From Endothia cerciana (Eukaryota > Ascomycota > Sordariomycetes > Diaporthales > Cryphonectriaceae): DNA of 64,000 nucleotides. Shown here piece after piece: positions 1 to 10,497 of this stretch. The position numbers and the translations under genes were made by a program. The notes under the pieces were generated by a model. It worked only from the letters and a program-made list of their open reading frames with translations. It was not told where the DNA came from and searched no databases. The stretch's first letter is position 1. The number at the start of each line of letters is the position of its first letter. The stretch lies in NCBI GenBank assembly GCA_026119935.1, contig JALRMH010000004.1, forward strand, positions 248,001 to 312,000, written 5' to 3'.

Positions 1-3000
1 CCCCATCACAGTCATGTTGAGGCGCTCTCCAACATCGGTGCAACCCTGTACTGTCTGAACCGGCTCGACGAGGCAGAACGATATTGGAACAAGGTCATCT
101 CCACAAGACCAGACTATCTCGAGGCAGTCGAGCATCTTGTCGGACTGCTGGGTTCCACTCAGCGGAATCGAGAGGCTGTTGAGATCATAGAGGTTGTCCA
201 GCACAAGCTGCGCATACAGCCCTACGACGAGCTGCATCGTCAGAAACGACACAAGAAGGGTATCGGCACAGACCCGGCGCAGACCGGCGACATGACTTTG
301 CAGCCTAACTCAGACGAGGCACTAGCAGCGCAGGCAGTACGCAAGCTCACCGTGTCTTCCGGACTGCAAGACGAGTTCGGATCCAGCGGCTACAACATAC
401 CGGCCAGCGAGAACGGCAAGATGCTGGGCCTCATCCACGCCAAGGGAAACATGCTTTACGCGCTCAGACAGATTAATCGTGCGTCTATGGCTTTCGAGGA
501 GGCCGTGTTGATCAGCGCAGGCCGGGACTTTGGCTGCATCCAGAACCTCATCAGGAGGATCCAGATGGTTCTGTCTCCGAGGACCCACGGATCCCAACAA
601 CTACAACAGACGCCGCTCGCTGCTCCACTGTTGCTGGCGCCGGAGCAGGCAAAGCGGACCGCCGAGCTTGTCTTCCCCATGACCTGCGGCCAACTGCCAG
701 GGCTCCGATACGTGGCCGATGGCGCACAAAAGAAAACAGCCGTGTCTACGACGAGTAATTCCCTCCTGTCGCTGGCCAAGATCTTCCAGGACGCCATGTC
801 TTCTGGTGGCTCGAGTGTCGGCCTGACGGCACAACCCAGCGGCGTCGGCGACATTCTAGCGCTGTACTACTTGTCGCTGTCTCTCCAGGAGAGCCCGTCC
901 ACTGCTAATAATGTCGGCATTCTTCTCGCAAGCGTTCAGCAGTCCTCGTCTCTGCCTGCGGCAGTGTCTGCGTTTTCCTATGCTCAGCGACTTCCCGGCA
1001 TCGCGCCGGGGAGCGGCCTGGAACTCGCCCTTGCATACTACCAGTATGGCCTATATCTCGATAAGAACCACGTACACCTTCACACAAATCTTGGCAGCCT
1101 CCTCAAGGACATAGGTCAGCTGGATCTTGCGATCCAGATGTACGAGAGGGCGGTGGAGTGCGACGGCACCTTCGACATAGCCCTCACCAACCTCGCCAAC
1201 GCCGTCAAGGACCGGGGACGTATTGATGAAGCAATCAGGTTCTATAGGCGGGCAGTAGACGCCAATCCCGAGTTTGCCGAGGCTGTGTGTGGACTGTCGA
1301 CGGCTCTGAACTCTGTGTGCGACTGGAAAGGACGCGGCGGCGTGTACCTGAACGGCGGCAAATTCGACAGGTGGCACGTTGACAACAAGGGCATGCTCGT
1401 TGATGCCCAAGAAAGCCGCAGCGGCTTCGGTCTTATGAAGAAGGTTGTCGACATTGTTGCTCGTCAGCTCAAAGAAGCCTCGCGGTGGGGTGTTGGCACT
1501 ACCGCCGGGGCTGTCCTGGCCCAGCTGGTCTCACAGCTCACTGCGACCGACGTCACGGCCATGGAGCCCTCGCTGAGCCTGGACTCTGAGCTGCAGGCCT
1601 GGGCGGGGAAGCCATGGGAAGGTTCAAGGCTGCTTCGGTTGATTGAGCGTTCGACCCGCGTCACTATGCGGAAGTGGTACTTGGACAGGCACGTGCACAG
1701 ATTCAATGCGCCGCGAGGCTACCCGCGCGTCAGACCTCCAAACGTCCTCACCATCCCCTCCGCGCCAACGGTGCTCCCGTTCCACACCTTTACCTGCCCG
1801 CTGACTGCCAAGGACGTGCGAAGAATCTCGCAGCGTAACGCGCTCAGAATAACATGTTCCACGCTCCGGTCACCCTGGCTGCCGAAATCAGTATACCCCC
1901 CTCCGGAGCCGCCCAAGCCGTGCCTCAACATTGGTTATGTATCCTCCGACTTCAACAATCACCCACTCGCTCACCTGATGCAGTCCGTCTTCGGCCTTCA
2001 CGACCAGTCCCGGGCGAAGGCATTCTGCTATGCCACTACGGCCAGCGACAAGTCCGTGCATCGTCAGCAGATCGAGCGCGAGGCGCCTGTCTTCCGAGAC
2101 GTCAGCAGCTGGTCCTCGGACAGGCTGGTTGAGCAGATCGTGAAGGACGGCATCCACATCCTTGTCAACCTCAATGGCTACACGAGGGGTGCGCGCAATG
2201 AGATCTTTGCTGCTCGACCGGCTCCGATCCAGATGTCCTTCATGGGTTTCGCCGGCACCCTTGGGGCGGAATGGTGCGACTATCTCCTCGCGGATACGAC
2301 TGCCATCCCTCCCGAAACAGTGCGGCCGTATAGGTCGAATCTGACAGTTGCCGACGTCTTCCGTGACGAGGCCGAGGGCGAGACCGAGGACTGGGTGTAT
2401 TCCGAGAATATCATATTCTGCAGGGACACGTTCTTCTGCTGCGACCACAGGCAGTCTGCCGACGACGCCGAGCGAGCCGTGACCTGGGAAGAGGAGCAGA
2501 ACCGCAGGTGGCAGATGCGGAAGGAGATCTTTCCTGATTTACCGGATGACGCTATCATCCTTGGTAATTTCAATCAATTATACAAGGTATTTCGAATCTC
2601 CTTGTCATCCCAAATTCCGTTCCGGGCCTTAAATGTCTAACACCGCACAGATCGACCCAATGACCTTCCGTACATGGCTGCGGATTCTCGACAAGACACC
2701 GAAGGCGATTCTATGGCTCCTCAAGTTCCCAGAGCTAGGAGAGCGAGCGCTCAGGGAGACCGCCGAGGAGTGGGCACCGCATGTTGCCAAGCGCATCTAT
2801 TTCACCGACGTGGCACCCAAGCAGCAGCATATCTCCCGTGCTCGCGTCTGCGACTTGTTCCTCGACACGCCCGAGTGCAATGCACACACCACAGCCGCTG
2901 ACGTGTTGTGGTCCAGCACACCACTCCTCACCCTGCCCAGGTACAAATACAAGATGTGTTCTCGCATGGCCGCCTCCATACTGAAGGGCGCGCTGCCGAA

Positions 3001-3283
3001 AAATGCTGATGGCGATCAAGCCGCTACGGAACTCATCGCAGAGGATGAACAAGCATACGAGGACATGGCCATCGAGCTCGCCAACGGAATGTCGTACCGC
3101 ATGTCTCAGCGCGGCTACGGCCAGGCCGAGGGCCGGTTGTGGGATCTGAGGAGGCTGCTGTTCGATGCAAAATGGACATGCGCTCTGTTCAACACCCGAC
3201 GTTGGGTGAGAGACCTTGAGGAAGCATACGAAGAGGCGTGGAGAAGATGGGTTGACGGCGTTGAGGGGGATATATACTTATGA
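1..3283 (+). CDS. O-GlcNAc transferase (GT41 family), 5'-truncated by window edge
   Basis: Exons 1..2586 and 2651..3283; the frame is open from base 1, so the true start lies upstream and 1072 residues are visible. The intron 2587-2650 has GTATTT at the donor, CTAAC at 2636-2640 and CACAG at the acceptor. TPR-like helices occupy about residues 1-450 (for example around TNLGSLLKDIGQLDLAIQMY). The GT41 catalytic part follows: GYVSSDFNNHPLAHLMQS (about 644), NLNGYTRGARNEIFAARPAP (about 723), NFNQLYK (856-862) and ECNAHTTAADVLW (about 936). These match human OGT segments carrying the SSDFGNHP histidine, Lys842 of NFNQLYK and the CNGHTTG-type nucleotide-binding loop. The family transfers GlcNAc from UDP-GlcNAc to Ser/Thr of nuclear and cytoplasmic proteins. 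The segment between the catalytic lobes is short compared with animal OGT. The intron falls exactly after the NFNQLYK lysine. The family call is firm; the substrates are unknown. Confidence 0.93.
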
Positions 3284-4703
3284 TTGTCGACGCATCTCGT
3301 CGCACGAAGACTTCATCAAAGACCACAATGTGGCCGTACCAACGAGAAGGGGGAACAGGACCAGGCAAGACCGGAGTCAGGAGTAGGAAAAGGAATTGTG
3401 AATCTTTCATCTTTCATCATAAAAAAAAAATTTAAAGAGGAGGGCCAAAGGTTCCGGAACGCAAGTTCTGCGGATAGGAAGAGGAGGGAACGGAGTGCAT
3501 GCACGCGTACGAGATGTCAACAACGAGCATTAGGGGATCAAGCCTGGTTTATGAGCCCGTCCAGCCATTTCTTGAGCAAGTGTCTTAGAACATCTGTTCG
3601 TTTCCTTGTTTTCTGTTGTCACTACTTTGCCAGCCGGCTCGCTGCAGTCGTAACATCAAGTCTCCTCCCCCCTTGCTACTCGCTTGTTTGATCGCATGTA
3701 TACATTGTTGTCCGTCCGATCCCTTCTTTTCCCTCTTCCCCCGTCCCCCACCACCTTTGTTTTTTGGTTTTTTTTGGTTTTTTTTGCGGTTTGGGAAAGA
3801 ATTATCTTTTTTTCGTTTGCTGGGTGCGGACAGTCTTGGCTTTCGTGTATTGCCTGTCGATGACGACGGGCAGGATCTTCGCTTTTTTTTTGCGACCATG
3901 TCTGTTATGTGGCTTTCGGTGCTGGGCTGTCACCAGCGGTGGTATGGTACGCATTTACAATGGGAACGCTTGGACTGGATTTTGGGGCAAGCGGGCGAGG
4001 GGTGAACAACAGTCGAGATGATTACGGCCTTTTTGAGTGTTCATATTTTGAATTTGTACGTATATACCCTGGCGCTCACCATCCCTATCCTATCCTGCCT
4101 GGCGCAAGGCCAAATCGCAGCTGGGGACCTAGGTTCGGTAGTTCTACCGTTTTTTATGAGATATTATGACTGAATTTGGTTTTATACCCTTTTTTTAATA
4201 ACAAAAGATATATATACTGTAATGATCTCCCGGCCAAACAATGCCTATGTAGGGAGGGTGTGTTGCTGAGCCTTGTGGGGCCTCCTGGCTTCTCGTAACT
4301 CTGAAGAGGAGTGACCGCGTTAATACAACCCCAATGTCTCTCCTTTCCCCGTGGGCCTTTTGACAATGCGCGCTGAACCCTGTCTCTATCTCGCCTGGCA
4401 TTGTTTTGACGTGCTGGCAGTTGAGCTGCATATCTCCAACCGGACTTTTTGTCGACGGGATAAGTTTGGCTTGTCTTTTGTTCAACACTTGATTGGCTAT
4501 GCCACACACCAGGTTGCCTATGTAATCTATAGCTGTGGCAAGAGTTGACCGGAATGAACCACCCAGATAATAAGCAGTCCTGGTTTAAAATGGCTTGGAT
4601 ATGGTTTGTTTGTCTGTTCTTCGTCCTTCTCAGGTCCCTTGCAGGCTTCTTCTATAGGTCACCCGTTGGCGGGTTCCGGAAGAGGGCCAGGTTCAATTAA
4701 ACC

Positions 4704-4730
4704 TTTTTTTTTTTTTTTTTTTTTTTTTTT
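4704..4730. repeat. Poly(T) 27 tract
   Basis: There are 27 consecutive T on the plus strand, which is poly(A) on the minus strand. The adjoining minus-strand sequence contains GGTTCAATCTC (4779-4769), a weak match to a Pol III B box, so the tract could be the tail of a short retroposed element. No target-site duplication was found, so it is recorded only as a homopolymer. Confidence 0.9.
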
Positions 4731-5211
4731 GGTTCCGCTGGAGTCTAAGAGGCTGGGACCTGGGATAGAGATTGAACCGGAACAGCCTGTATGTGCAAAC
4801 TGATTCATCTGCTATCTCATCCGGCACCTTCTGTCCTCCCGGCTGGACAACTATATAATGTAGCCTCCTCTTTGACCCAGCCAATCCTCTTTCCTCCTTT
4901 GCCTCACATCCAACCAAGAACTAACTATATATAGCACCCAAGATATCCCCATCCCAAGAGGTGTACACCCAGAACAACCACACCACTTCCTTCCTTCTTC
5001 CTCACCTCAGTCCTATCATTCCAATCATCAACATCAGGACTCAAGGGGGTGGATGTCCTGAGCGATAATACATACGGCTGGTCGGCTGAGCGTCCGCAGC
5101 CGTTCTATCGATCGCCCCCTTCGTCTCCTAAAGAATGCTGAGTCTGGCCTGCCTATGAGAAGGTAATTCGACCCCCCTTCTTCATGCCTGTGTTGTCCCA
5201 ACAACCCAGCC

Positions 5212-5212
<1 letters not shown>

Positions 5213-5247
<35 letters not shown>
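5213..5247. repeat. GGGCAT hexamer tandem repeat
   Basis: About 5.8 perfect copies of GGGCAT lie head to tail in non-coding sequence. It is a simple microsatellite with no function visible. Confidence 0.95.
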
Positions 5248-5903
5248 ATCTCAAAACGGGCGCTGATTCTCTATAGACCATGCAGCCTGCCCCCCTGAAC
5301 AGCACACGTGTGAACGGTACACGTGTGAGCAGCTCATGTGTGCTGAACCCTGAGTGCCACCGCGCAGAAGAAGCACAACAAGGCTAAAGACACAATTTCG
5401 GCGCCTGGCTCTCTGTCGACCTGACCGCCGCCGACCTGCCTTCCCCCCCCTCCCCCGGCCCGGTGCGCCGCTGAGGCGGCTGCCAACCAGACGGCGGGAG
5501 CGGGCTGCCAACTATTGACGAGGATGCCGAGCTTGAGCTGCCCTGCCGGCGGGTTTAACGGTCACGGGAACGGGGCAGTGGATGGGAGTCGTGTATGCGT
5601 GTGTGTTGTTTATGATCTTGTTACAGCCTTCCTGCCCAGGACAATATCAAACACACACAACTTGTCCTGTCAGGGGTAGTTATCGGTACCCATTCTGGTA
5701 ATTAGTCTCCACTTTTTGTGGCATACCCAGGTGTGGGCGATTAGGACAAAACATACTGGTGGTACCTGCTCGAGGTTCTCCCTGCTGTTGTGTGAAAAAG
5801 TCCAGTACTTGATCACCTCCTGAAGCCACCAAATCCTTCTTCTGTTATACTAGACACAATAAAACCAGGGAAGACTAAAAGGAAGTCCCCCAAGGGGGGA
5901 GGA

Positions 5904-6266
5904 ATGTATTCCAAAACCACACTCACGGTGCGCCTTGCTAAGGACGCCAGGAAGAAGTCGACTGCCGAGGCTGAGCCCTCCGGTGCTGAGAGATCTCTAG
6001 GAGTTCTCACATGTTTAAAGCAGGGAGGAAGGCGAGACTTACTAGTCCCAAAGGAAAGGCAGCGGCCGGAGAACCACCAGAGTGACCTTGCGACATTTGC
6101 CCAGGCGACCACTGGCTCTCCCTCTGCCCCGTTAAGACTTTGGAAACGAGCGAAGAAACAAACCCTTGAGGGAAAATCCGACCCAGGCCCCCCAAAGAAG
6201 AGGCCCTGTGTAGCTAATTCGGACAAGGGAAAACAAGGAGGGCGAAGAAGAGAACAGACAGGATAG
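5904..6266 (+). other. Unrecognised 120-codon open frame inside a decayed repeat region
   Basis: An ATG-initiated frame encodes a Lys/Arg-rich, low-hydrophobicity polypeptide (PPKKRPC near the end). It lies about 0.8 kb upstream of a LINE reverse-transcriptase relic on the same strand, so it might be debris of that element's first ORF, but it has no zinc knuckle or other diagnostic motif. It could equally be chance. I do not recognise it. Confidence 0.2.
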
Positions 6267-6600
6267 ACCAACAGTATATAGATAGGACATATATATAGTG
6301 GTTAAAGTACTCGCAGCTATCCAGGGCATCCAACGACAAAGAGGTAGTATAGGTGGTTATACTTAGCTTTGGAAACATAGTATGTCTATTGGCTTTCGGG
6401 ATTATAAAAGACAACCTATAGCACCTGAGATTTTCAGAACCTACAGAGGCACAGCTAGCAATGAGTATAGAGTTAAAATATCATTTCAGGATGCACATTG
6501 GGGGTAGGGATATAGCCGGAGCCTGGCTATATAGCCGAGCCCTTGTATTGTCGAAGATAGGGTTGAACTTAGTTCCTTAGGCTTCAATGAAGGGTCCCTT

Positions 6601-6615
6601 CCCCCCCCCCCCCCC
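6601..6615. repeat. Poly(C) 15 tract
   Basis: There are fifteen consecutive C at the edge of an AT-rich stretch (about 6640-7000) between retroelement relics. It is one of many G/C homopolymers in the non-coding part of this window. Confidence 0.95.
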
Positions 6616-7080
6616 AAGCCTCGTCACTCTGCCTGTGCACCTACCGCCTGACAAGAGCCTAGGAAATAAATGGAAAATCCGCTAATCCTTAAGCAAGTAA
6701 CAGTTAGAGTCGAGTTAACAGATATATTATAAGTAGGAAAGTAAACAAAGCTCAAAATAGATACTATATCTAGACTACAGAAAATTACAATCCAAGCCTA
6801 AGCAGCTAAGAATAAGTCTACTACAAGACTCGATAAGAAAAGGAAAACCCTACTATAGAAAACACAAACAGCCAATGTATAAAAAGCACTGTGTATACTA
6901 TAGAATACTAAAAGCTCATTAGTACAACAGAACCAAGGAGAGTTTGTATATAAAGCCTAAGCAAAGAAATACAGTCCTCAGTGAAAAACCCAACAAGTGG
7001 TTCTTGGCGAAGACGAAAACCTAGGCACCTTCCTTAAGAGAAGGATTGTGTAGGAGCGATAAGTCCTTGGCTTAACAGTA

Positions 7081-7440
7081 AGGACGTCCTGGACACTGCC
7101 AGAGACTTTTGGCAGCACCTGTTCCACAAAGTCTCAGCCACAGACGTACAGGAATACCTAACTCCATGGACCGCCAGACTCTCCAACTCGGCCGCTTCTG
7201 GAGCGTATTAGTGTGGAGGAAATAGAGGAAGCAACCAGAAGAGGTGGCTACGGCAGGTCGCCTGGTCTTGATGGCCTCCCAGCTGAATACTACAAGGTAT
7301 TCCCGAGAAAGGTGACGAGTCGTAAGGGGGCCAAGCAGCAAGAACCCCACCCTGCAATGGTATGCCTAATGACAGAGTTCAACAGAATACTGGATGGTGG
7401 AAAACCAGACAAGCCCTGGCTAGAAGGTTGCTTGGCGACC
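7081..7440 (+). mobile_element. Non-LTR (LINE/Tad-like) reverse-transcriptase relic
   Basis: From 7201 the frame reads RISVEEIEEA, then SPGLDGLPAEYYKVF, then LMTEFNRILDGGKP and WLEGCLATLA. This is the order of the N-terminal part of LINE reverse transcriptases (SPGxDGxPAEFYK, then FNxIL, then PxxWxEGxIxLIPK). Just upstream, in another frame from 7083, DTARDFWQHLFHKVSATDVQ resembles the linker before the RT domain, so at least one frameshift separates the two pieces. The catalytic FADD-type core is absent, and the frame runs on without RT similarity after about 7440. A degenerate, truncated and certainly inactive copy. The family call is by motif only. Confidence 0.7.
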
Positions 7441-7863
7441 CTTGCTCGACCAGCACTTTCGAGTAACGAGGATGGAGGAGGTGCTCGTCCTTTGCGGACG
7501 GGATGCACGGGATCCTCCACCTTGATGGCGGCTCCCGGAACCCCTCCTCCCGGCCCCTTGCTGACACGTACTGCTAGTAATGGGGTTTTGATCCTTCTTC
7601 TTTGCCCCAGGGATGCGAACCTCGCTAGGGGCCCTCGTGTCCGAGGCATCGCATGCAGCCTGGTCTGTAGACGTGATGGACCAGGAATCACCCGCGGGGG
7701 GGGGGGGGAGAAGGATTTCAAGCCCCCCTTGGGAGCTTGATGTCAGTTCCGTCCAGCCGTCGCGCAGACAGCTATATCAGGACTATGAAAGGCGGGGGGA
7801 GAAGGAGAGCGAAGGCTCAGGGAGCTAAGGGTTGTGGTGAAGTCACGATAGGAAGCCAAGGAT

Positions 7864-7900
7864 TGTCCTTCATAAAAGAGTGTAATGGAGCTTAATTTCT
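7864..7900 (-). repeat. LTR fragment, left copy
   Basis: It matches 9018-9054 at 31 of 37 positions, sharing TGT at the edge and ATAAAAGAGTGT inside. In the minus orientation of the gag relic it would belong to the 3' LTR. Only this inner end is recognisable. Confidence 0.5.
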
Positions 7901-7968
7901 GGTCTTGGTCAGGGGATCCTTTGTTTCGCCAGGGATCCTTTTCCTTTCGTTTCTCTGGATGGATCACC

Positions 7969-8881
7969 CAGCAGTCTGCTTCGGAGTGATCACGATGCTT
8001 GCAAATCCTCTATTGCCGGGCCTGCTCTGTTAACGGTTCTGATGCTGGGTGACGAGATTTGCAGGTTCTGTAGCTATTTTGCAGAATTTGTCACTGAAGT
8101 CCTGCTGGACGATCGCCATAGAGGAACCCGCAGGATTCATGCGAATCCAGCCTCTGATTCGGCTTCCCCAGCCCGGGCACTGGTTTTCAGCCCCTGTGAT
8201 GAACTGATAGACGTATTCTTCCTCGGAGGCTTGTCGACCCAGGTGCTGAAGGTTCTCCATCAGCACCGTAAAGGCGGTGATACAATCCTCCGCGGTCTTA
8301 AACCGGCCGCCGCGAAGAGAGTTCAGCTCCGCCACCATCCCGTGGGTCTTTACAGGGCCAGAGCTGATGCTGAAGTCTCGAAGGCGAAGCCGTTTTGCCA
8401 CAGTGTCGAAGATACCGACGACCCACGAGGACGTAAATTTCGTGGGGGAAGCGTCAATGGCTGAGGTCACGAAGACTCTATCGTCCATCTCCTTAGACTT
8501 GTCGTCCCAGTCAATGGACTGTACCAGGGCCATCTTTTGGTCTTCACTGAGAAGACCTTACTTCAGGGCCAGGAAGAGAGGCTTCATAACATAGTACCGA
8601 CGACTGTTACGAAGGACTGCCTCCATAGCCCCCTCCCACTGGAACCAGTTCGCTCTCCCTGTGAGGGCTTGGTGGCGCTTTAAGCTGGTTGGCTTAACGA
8701 TATCGTCTGCCTTTTCATCGTATGTCTCAGACATCGTAGGTTTGTGTTCTGAGGGGCTCGATGGGCCTGACTGACCAGCCGTCACGGCTTCGGCTGCTGG
8801 GCCAGTTGATGCCAGGGCAAGATCTCTTGTGGTTGAGCGAGTCTGCCTTCTGTTGGTGATGCCTTCGTCCTGTCCTTCCAT
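7969..8881 (-). pseudogene. Copia-type Gag with premature stops
   Basis: It begins with ATG at 8881. The same frame reads through LTGRANWFQWEGAMEAVLRN, QKMALVQSIDWDDKSKEM and FTVLMENLQHLGRQASEEEY with VYQFITG following. These resemble the Gag segment of Ty1/copia elements (an NWxxW motif early and an L..LG...SEE..VYQFI pattern later). A TAA at 8560-8558 interrupts the frame, a second TAA lies at 8032-8030, and a stop at 7971-7969 ends it. Protein-like sequence continues across each stop without a frameshift. The TAA stops would be explained by CAA-to-TAA change, the pattern expected of repeat-induced point mutation. No zinc knuckle is seen. Confidence 0.6.
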
Positions 8882-9017
8882 CAGGGGACGATGCTTGGCC
8901 GTTTAGATCGTTAGAGGGTGTATTATTGATGATTGGGTACCCTTGTGGCCATGAAATGGCTCCAGAATATGTGATGCGAGTGTTCGCCAGCCAGGGCGAA
9001 CGATCGTACTGATAATA

Positions 9018-9054
9018 TGTTGTTTATAAAAGAGTGTGATGAAGCTTGATTTCT
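9018..9054 (-). repeat. LTR fragment, right copy
   Basis: It is the partner of 7864-7900. In the minus orientation the LTR would end CAACA and be followed by TATTATCAGTAC, where a primer-binding site is expected. The region beyond (9055-9330) has repeated GAGG/CCTC words, probably LTR body, but its outer edge is not visible. Confidence 0.5.
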
Positions 9055-9758
9055 ATCAGTCTATCTAAAGGGCTCCAAGAGCCTCTGTTTATAGTTATAG
9101 ACCTTCGGAGGTCCATCGGATTCAGGCCCTTGAGGGCCTCTGAAGAGGTCCGTATATCAGTCCTGGCGATATCATCCTCATGTTGAGGACCTGAAGGTCC
9201 GTGGGTCCTGGCCCACTGTTCCCTTGATATGGACTTACGATCAACAGGTTTAGGGACGAGTGAGTGAAGCCATATACTACATCCTTGCCCTTCTTCTTCT
9301 TCGATCGCATGGTTTTACCAATGCGTTTAAGCCTTGGATACTGTCCCGCTTAGATCATATTGATAATCAGCTTGTAATACCTGTAGTCCTGATCAGTATA
9401 TAGTATTATAAACGCAATAGTATTTACTTACTAAGTATAGTAGATTAGGTATAATCACAGCCAATGCTGCCTAGACCTGTATAAAGATATTATAAATCTA
9501 AATAACATAACCTCGTTCATATATAGATGGATATAAGCTTGTAGGGGGTTCCATGTTAGTAATGGTGGGGGCTGTTTCTGATTATGTACTGCTGATCGGC
9601 TGTCTATTTGACCAAGCTGATGACCTGTTTGTTTTCTAGGACTTTGAGGGGAAAAAATGTGGTAGTGTAGAGGGAGAGTTTTCAGTGGGGAAGTTTGCAG
9701 CTATTCAGCACAACGATTGATCATCCGAAGAAACTGGATGGGACATAAGGGGCAAAGC

Positions 9759-9770
9759 AAAAATGCAAAA
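9759..9770 (-). terminator. RNA polymerase III T-tract terminator of tRNA-Gly
   Basis: Read on the minus strand, TTTT appears 4 nt after the discriminator base of the tRNA, and TTTTT follows a few bases later. A run of four or more T is the standard Pol III stop signal. Confidence 0.8.
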
Positions 9771-9773
9771 GAA

Positions 9774-9844
9774 TGCGCAAACCCGGAATCGAACCGGGGG
9801 CCCATCGATGGCAACGATGGATTTTACCACTAAACCATTTGCGC
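9774..9844 (-). tRNA. tRNA-Gly (anticodon GCC)
   Basis: The reverse complement starts GCGCAAATGGTTTAGTGGTA and ends with GGTTCGATTCC plus the acceptor strand TTTGCGC. The acceptor stem pairs perfectly over seven bases (GCGCAAA with TTTGCGC), and A at 9774 is the discriminator. The A box (TGGTTTAGTGG) and B box (GGTTCGATTCC) are intact, and the anticodon loop TTGCCAT gives GCC, decoding GGC/GGU. There is no intron. The copia relic lies on the 3' side of this gene, not on the upstream side favoured by yeast Ty1. Confidence 0.97.
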
Positions 9845-10497
9845 GGTTTAGACCCTATTGGTTGATAGGGCGGATGGCTACAAGATATATATACTGTATT
9901 ATTATTGGTCCAAACACCATTTCCTCCCTCAGTAACCCGCGCGGAAAATCGCAGTCGGCCTCCGAGACATGACTCCCGATAATTTTGTTATGATTCACAT
10001 CTTGTGTCACTTGGGCAATCGTTTTCAAAACATGATGGCACGCCACATCGGGTCTTTCATTACTGCCGCTTGGCAACTTCATAGGGCATGGTCCAATTGT
10101 CCCCTCTGCGAGTTGAGTCCGGCTCAGGTGTTCGATACCTTCTCATTGAGGGCGCAAGAAGGGCGTGCAGAACGGGGCGGTCGGACATGAGCACAACTCT
10201 GGGCCTGTCGTGGTGGCGTACGACAGCAGCCACCCCGACGGTATTCACGAGGCGAACCAGGTACGGGATTGCTCCGTGAACTTTTCTTCGGATCCCTTGC
10301 TGCTGTTGCAAGCTGATGCTATGAGGCCGCCTTTCCCCCAGCCTGAATCTACCCAACAGCAGGACCCACAAGGCGTATCACATTCCATGCCATGCCCATA
10401 TCGCATACCCTTTTGGTCCAATGATCATCCCGGCCAGTAGCACCTGGCCTGGAAGCCTGAACACAAATGTCGTGACGGCCTCAGGACGTTCGAACGC
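9845..10497. other. Intergenic region between tRNA-Gly and SRP72
   Basis: It contains the 5' flank of the tRNA gene and the 3' flank of SRP72; both genes are on the minus strand. The frames here are overlapping and unlike known proteins. Nothing else is seen. Confidence 0.6.

Larger units (their letters stand above)
3284..5780. other. Intergenic region, no gene seen
   Basis: This is the 3' flank of the O-GlcNAc transferase gene. It holds A/T-rich runs (A tract near 3421, T-rich 3764-3790) likely to include 3'UTR sequence, a 27-nt T tract at 4704, pyrimidine-rich sequence at 4880-5030 and a GGGCAT hexamer array at 5213. Two copies of ACACGTGTGA lie near 5300-5325. Open frames here are short, low-complexity and unlike any protein I recognise. 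Confidence 0.6.
7864..9054 (-). mobile_element. Ty1/copia-like LTR retroelement relic, gag only
   Basis: A minus-strand gag relic (7969-8881) lies between two related short segments, 7864-7900 and 9018-9054, which match at 31 of 37 positions, mostly by transitions. Both begin TGT and share ATAAAAGAGTGT. Read on the minus strand they end in CA, and the right copy is followed by TATTATCAGTAC, a plausible but unproven primer-binding region resembling the TATCAG part of copia sites. Protease, integrase and reverse transcriptase are missing, so this is a deletion derivative. The outer end of the right LTR was not located; related-looking sequence may extend to about 9640. Confidence 0.6.

Noticed and set aside
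3616..4005. 129-codon frame downstream of the O-GlcNAc transferase
   Set aside because: It is Phe-rich because of T tracts, lies in the probable 3'UTR and has no family resemblance.
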